Below are positions 4,300 through 6,762 of a DNA stretch of 6,762 bases, piece by piece. The first letter of the stretch is position 1, and each line of letters opens with the position of its first letter. This DNA comes from Candidatus Altarchaeota archaeon. Its GTDB lineage: Archaea > Altiarchaeota > Altiarchaeia > IMC4 > SCGC-AAA252-I15. The stretch covers positions 1 to 6,762 of the forward strand of contig JAHIYG010000218.1 of the NCBI GenBank assembly GCA_018815265.1, read 5' to 3'. The position numbers and the translations under genes are program-made. The notes beneath the pieces were generated by a model that had not been told where the DNA came from, did no database searches, and saw only the letters and a program-made list of their open reading frames with translations.

Positions 4300-4321
4300 C
4301 TAAAAAAAAGATTCTTTTTAG
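4300..4321 (+). terminator. AU-rich hairpin with T-run after the ncRNA
   Basis: CTAAAAA (4300-4306) pairs with TTTTTAG (4315-4321) and includes a T5 run. Archaeal transcription ends in U-tracts, so 4315-4319 is a reasonable stop for the ncRNA 8 bases past its closing stem. The hairpin itself may be incidental. Confidence 0.45.
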
Positions 4322-4348
4322 ATTGAGGGAGTAAATCAGTTTTACATG

Positions 4349-4358
4349 TATTTTAAAG
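4349..4358 (+). promoter_or_regulatory. TATA box for the glycosyltransferase gene
   Basis: TATTTTAAAG is centred about 26 bases before ATG 4380. It supports that ATG as the start of a leaderless mRNA, over the GTG at 4359, which lies only one base past the box and so before any expected transcription start. Confidence 0.55.
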
Positions 4359-4379
4359 GTGTTTTTCCCCATCAGTTAC

Positions 4380-5684
4380 ATGCGCAGAGTAGTTGGGCGT
4401 GTGCCGTTTGTTTTTCCGGATAAAGGAGAGCAGTTGGATTTCACGTCGCTTCCTAATCCAGTTGGGAGTGAATGGGGAGATTTAATGGGTCATAGGCAAA
4501 AGCTGAAAATTGGCGTGATGGAGGTTACTTCTTCTGATTTGGACGGCATAGGTGGTGTTGAAACATATGTGAAGGGATTAAATTCAGAGCTTTTGAGAAA
4601 TCATTCGATAGACATACATACAGTGTATAGGAGTGTAGATAGGGGTTCAAAAGACAGGGTTGTTGCCTGCGGAGGTAGCAGGCTTTTTATGCATCCAGTG
4701 TATACTGGGGAGGAAACTGAAGTCCACAGGTTAAAGAGATTGGTGAAGATGTCTCGTAGAGTCAACGACATATTAAAGACTGAAGATATCGATATTGTGA
4801 ATTTTCATGGACAACTTGGTTCTTCGATGATTTTGCCTGCCATGATCCCTTATATGAAGGGCACGCCAGTTGTGGTGACAAGCCACGGAGAATTTGGAAT
4901 AGAAGGTTTTAGGCATCCGATTAAGGCTGTCGGCCTGTCCTTAGGCAGCGCTTTCACCAGATTTGCAACTGTTAGGACTGGAGTCAGCGCAGTAGCTGCT
5001 GACAGTTTAGGGCCTGGTTCGATTGTTGTAGGGAGTCTTTGCGACATTGATTTCTTTAACCCTGAAAACAGTGAGGTTAATCCGGAATCGTTCAGAAAGC
5101 AAGTTGGTGCTCAAAACAAGAAGTTGATATTGTATCCTGCAAGAATAACTGGGTTGAAGGGACAGATGGATTTTGTGAAAATGTGTGAGAAACTGCCAGA
5201 AATGTTAGAGGGTTTTGATTTCAAGGCCGTTGTGGTTGGGCCAAGTTTTGACGAAGATTATCTTAGACAGATAAGGGAGTATATAGTCGCACACGATTTA
5301 GGTGAGAGAGTAGTTATTATGGATGGCGTCGACCACAAGAGACTTCGTGACATGTATGCTGCATCAGATTTGGTTGTTTTCCCAACATATCAGGAGGGGT
5401 TGGGCCTTACAGCGGTTGAGTCACTTGCCATGAAAACCCCTGTTGTCGCATATAATACGGGCGGAATCCCGGAAGTCGTTGAAGAGGGTAAAACGGGGTT
5501 TTTGGTGGCACAAGGAGATATTGGAGGACTCTGTGAAAAAGCAAAGAAGGTGTTGACCGACCCGAACTTATCAGCGAGTATGGGTGATGAAGGGAGAAAA
5601 CAGATGATTGAGAAGTTCTCGCCAGAAAAACTAGCACAAAGATACATGCAACTATACAAAAGAATAATTTCTGGTCAGATATAG
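4380..5684 (+). CDS. GT4-family glycosyltransferase (GT-B fold)
   Basis: 434 aa from ATG 4380. It should transfer a sugar from a nucleotide-sugar to a glycan, lipid or protein acceptor on the cytoplasmic side of the membrane. Acceptor and donor cannot be read from sequence. Seen (numbering from ATG 4380): N-terminal Rossmann domain from LKIGVMEV (42-49) with the glycine-rich acceptor loop GIGGVETYVKGL (56-67); VTSHGEFG (166-173); PARITGLKG (253-261) with the basic pair that binds donor phosphates; FPTYQEGLGLTAVE (334-347) with the family's E-x7-E (E339, E347); then VVAYNTGGIPEVV and a C-terminal helix. No signal peptide. The first 40 residues precede the usual start of the family. ATG 4485 (before GHRQKLKIG), with a GGGGAG six bases upstream, is an alternative start removing 35 residues. 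It ends 4 bases from the stop of the convergent small gene. Confidence 0.9.
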   Translation: MRRVVGRVPFVFPDKGEQLDFTSLPNPVGSEWGDLMGHRQKLKIGVMEVTSSDLDGIGGVETYVKGLNSELLRNHSIDIHTVYRSVDRGSKDRVVACGGSRLFMHPVYTGEETEVHRLKRLVKMSRRVNDILKTEDIDIVNFHGQLGSSMILPAMIPYMKGTPVVVTSHGEFGIEGFRHPIKAVGLSLGSAFTRFATVRTGVSAVAADSLGPGSIVVGSLCDIDFFNPENSEVNPESFRKQVGAQNKKLILYPARITGLKGQMDFVKMCEKLPEMLEGFDFKAVVVGPSFDEDYLRQIREYIVAHDLGERVVIMDGVDHKRLRDMYAASDLVVFPTYQEGLGLTAVESLAMKTPVVAYNTGGIPEVVEEGKTGFLVAQGDIGGLCEKAKKVLTDPNLSASMGDEGRKQMIEKFSPEKLAQRYMQLYKRIISGQI

Positions 5685-5688
5685 TTTA

Positions 5689-5892
5689 TCAGACTTTGAT
5701 GTCTATGATTTGTCCTTTTCCGCCGTTTTTTGTTGGTTTCTGTGCTCTGTTAGGTGTGGTTTTTGGAGTAAGCGGTTGGGGAAGCTGTCTTTGGGCTTCT
5801 GCATCTTTTTCGCTTTGTTCTTTGGCGTCTTTTGCCTTGCCGGTAGGGTTTATGGGTTCTATCCTTCTGGATTCTATTCGTCTTATTTCCAT
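5689..5892 (-). CDS. Small basic, disordered-looking protein, coupled to htpX-like gene
   Basis: 67 aa. The ATG (5890-5892) follows the htpX stop TAA (5893-5895) with no gap, and a GGAGG (5901-5905) within the end of htpX leaves 8 bases to this ATG, an ideal Shine-Dalgarno spacing. This makes translation of a second operon gene likely. The protein opens with a repeated MEIRRIESRRIEPIN motif, continues through a Lys/Asp/Glu/Gln helix-like stretch (about 19-35) and a Pro/Thr/Lys-rich part (about 37-57) and ends GGKGQIIDIKV. No Cys, no TM segment. I do not recognise a family; it may help or be handled by the membrane protease, but that is inference from position only. The plus-strand frames over it have poor composition and are likely shadows. 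Confidence 0.65.
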   Translation of the reverse strand: MEIRRIESRRIEPINPTGKAKDAKEQSEKDAEAQRQLPQPLTPKTTPNRAQKPTKNGGKGQIIDIKV

Positions 5893-6762
5893 TTACATTG
5901 CCTCCAGCGCCTTAATCCGGTCTTGTACTGGAGGGTGGGTTTCGAAAAGCGCCATAAACCTGCTTTTTGATGGGTCTGCTAGGAACATTGGTGCAACCGC
6001 TGAGTTTACGTCTGTGTGTTTGGTGGGTTGGGCGTAGTCTGCCTGAATTTTCCGCAGTGCATCTATCAAACCCTGCGGGTATCTTGTCAACTCTACGGCT
6101 CCTGCGTCAGCCATGTATTCGCGTTTCCTAGATATCGCCAACTGGACGAGTTTCACTATTAAGGGGGCGAGTATTGACAGTATGACTCCTGCTATCATGA
6201 GGATTATCATTAATCCGCCACCGCCACCGCGTCTATCTGATCCTCTGCCGCCGAACATGCTGCCATACCATAGGCTTCTCAAAAACATCTGGCTCATGAT
6301 AGATACTAAACCAACCATCACCGCTATGAATGTGACAAAGCGTATGTCATAGTTTCGTATGTGGGTTAGTTCATGGGCTATTACTGACTGTAGCTCTGCG
6401 CGGTTTAGTTTCTCTATTGCGCCCTCAGTTATGCATACGACACTATGTTGGGGGTCACGTCCTGTTGCGAATGCGTTGATGTCTTTTGAAGGCATCACAT
6501 ACACGCGGGGTTTGGGTAGGCCCCCTGCTATTGCCATCTCCTCCACGACGTTAGTCAGTTGCTGGTATCTTGTGCCTTCAGCCTTGTATGCGCTCACTGA
6601 ACTAAGGGCTATCTTGTCCGAGTTATAGTAGGTATATAGTATGTAGCCTATGTTGAAGACAGACATGAACATTAGAAATAAAAACATCAGTCCAACACTG
6701 TAGAAGCGGGCGATTACAGCTGAAAAAACAAGGGTCATCACCCCTAACGCTGAAAAGATAAA
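5893..6762 (-). CDS. htpX: HtpX-like M48 family membrane metalloprotease, 5' end cut by window edge
   Basis: Zinc-dependent membrane endopeptidase, HtpX type, which removes misfolded or damaged membrane proteins. Numbering from the first in-window start (GTG 6741, 282 aa): INAFATG (88-94), the zinc motif HELTH (123-127), a membrane segment (about 131-152), a glycine-rich loop GRGSDRRGGGGG (165-176), a second membrane segment (about 177-203), EYMAD (208-212) supplying the third zinc ligand Glu208, and THPP-QDRI near the C-terminus (268-276). The frame stays open to the window edge (FIFSALGV precedes the GTG). In HtpX proteins two TM helices come before the SDK/SKW region, and the first would be cut in half by starting at 6741, so I infer the true start lies beyond 6762. 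It is the upstream gene of a coupled pair with the 67-aa ORF. Confidence 0.92.
   Translation of the reverse strand, partial: FIFSALGVMTLVFSAVIARFYSVGLMFLFLMFMSVFNIGYILYTYYNSDKIALSSVSAYKAEGTRYQQLTNVVEEMAIAGGLPKPRVYVMPSKDINAFATGRDPQHSVVCITEGAIEKLNRAELQSVIAHELTHIRNYDIRFVTFIAVMVGLVSIMSQMFLRSLWYGSMFGGRGSDRRGGGGGLMIILMIAGVILSILAPLIVKLVQLAISRKREYMADAGAVELTRYPQGLIDALRKIQADYAQPTKHTDVNSAVAPMFLADPSKSRFMALFETHPPVQDRIKALEAM
5901..5905 (-). promoter_or_regulatory. Shine-Dalgarno GGAGG for the 67-aa gene
   Basis: GGAGG lies inside the last codons of the protease gene (CTGGAGGCAATG) with spacer CAATGTAA before the ATG at 5892. It is the only clear Shine-Dalgarno in the window at good spacing for an operon-internal gene, whereas first genes here look leaderless. 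Confidence 0.7.

Noticed and set aside
5696..6037. 113-aa plus-strand frame opposite htpX and the 67-aa gene
   Set aside because: It is a shadow of the minus-strand operon; the hydrophobic composition arises from complementing Lys/Glu codons, and it lies 3' of the GT4 gene with no promoter.

Overview
The window looks archaeal. It carries a Pelota (aPelota/Dom34) gene, a tRNA-Thr interrupted by an intron at the canonical archaeal position 37/38 with a textbook bulge-helix-bulge, no encoded CCA, and a consistent pattern of TATA-like boxes centred about 25-28 bases upstream of start codons, which implies leaderless mRNAs. Genes are tightly packed: convergent stops overlap or are 4 bases apart, and intergenic promoters are about 35 bases long. 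I cannot place the lineage from sequence alone; a small-genome or uncultured archaeon would fit.

Layout. 1-306: very GC-rich left edge (about 74% G+C in 1-120) with a minus-strand open frame resembling a phage or tail-type beta-sandwich repeat protein. It overlaps a short plus-strand frame (203-418) of normal composition, so this looks like a boundary between two kinds of DNA. 442-598 (minus): tRNA-Thr(GGU) with an 83-nt intron. 581-1040: no protein gene I can support. It holds a 59-bp duplication of the tRNA 5' part and its upstream region, and an unusually dense set of perfect inverted repeats, three of which share an AACGG...CCGTT core.

1171-2397: two-TM membrane protein with a RecA/KaiC-like C-terminal domain lacking a Walker A motif. 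2433-2672: small zinc-ribbon protein with its own promoter. It converges with pelota (2669-3733, minus), the stop codons overlapping in a 4-base CTAA. Pelota diverges from a 93-aa cytoplasmic parvulin (3787-4068). A single TATA element sits exactly midway between the two ATGs and appears able to serve both.

4168-4292: a probable structured non-coding RNA of about 125 nt, with a TATA box at the right distance, a perfect 7-bp closing stem, inner helices and an AU hairpin/T-run after it. 4380-5684: GT4-type glycosyltransferase. 5689-5892 and 5893-6762 (minus): a two-gene operon of an HtpX/M48 membrane metalloprotease, cut by the right edge, and a 67-aa basic, disordered-looking protein coupled to it by a zero-base junction and a GGAGG Shine-Dalgarno.

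Functional themes are translation quality control (Pelota ribosome rescue, tRNA-Thr), protein folding and turnover (parvulin, HtpX) and surface glycosylation (GT4). The less ordinary parts are the shared divergent promoter, the candidate ncRNA, and the tRNA-flanking hairpin/duplication region.
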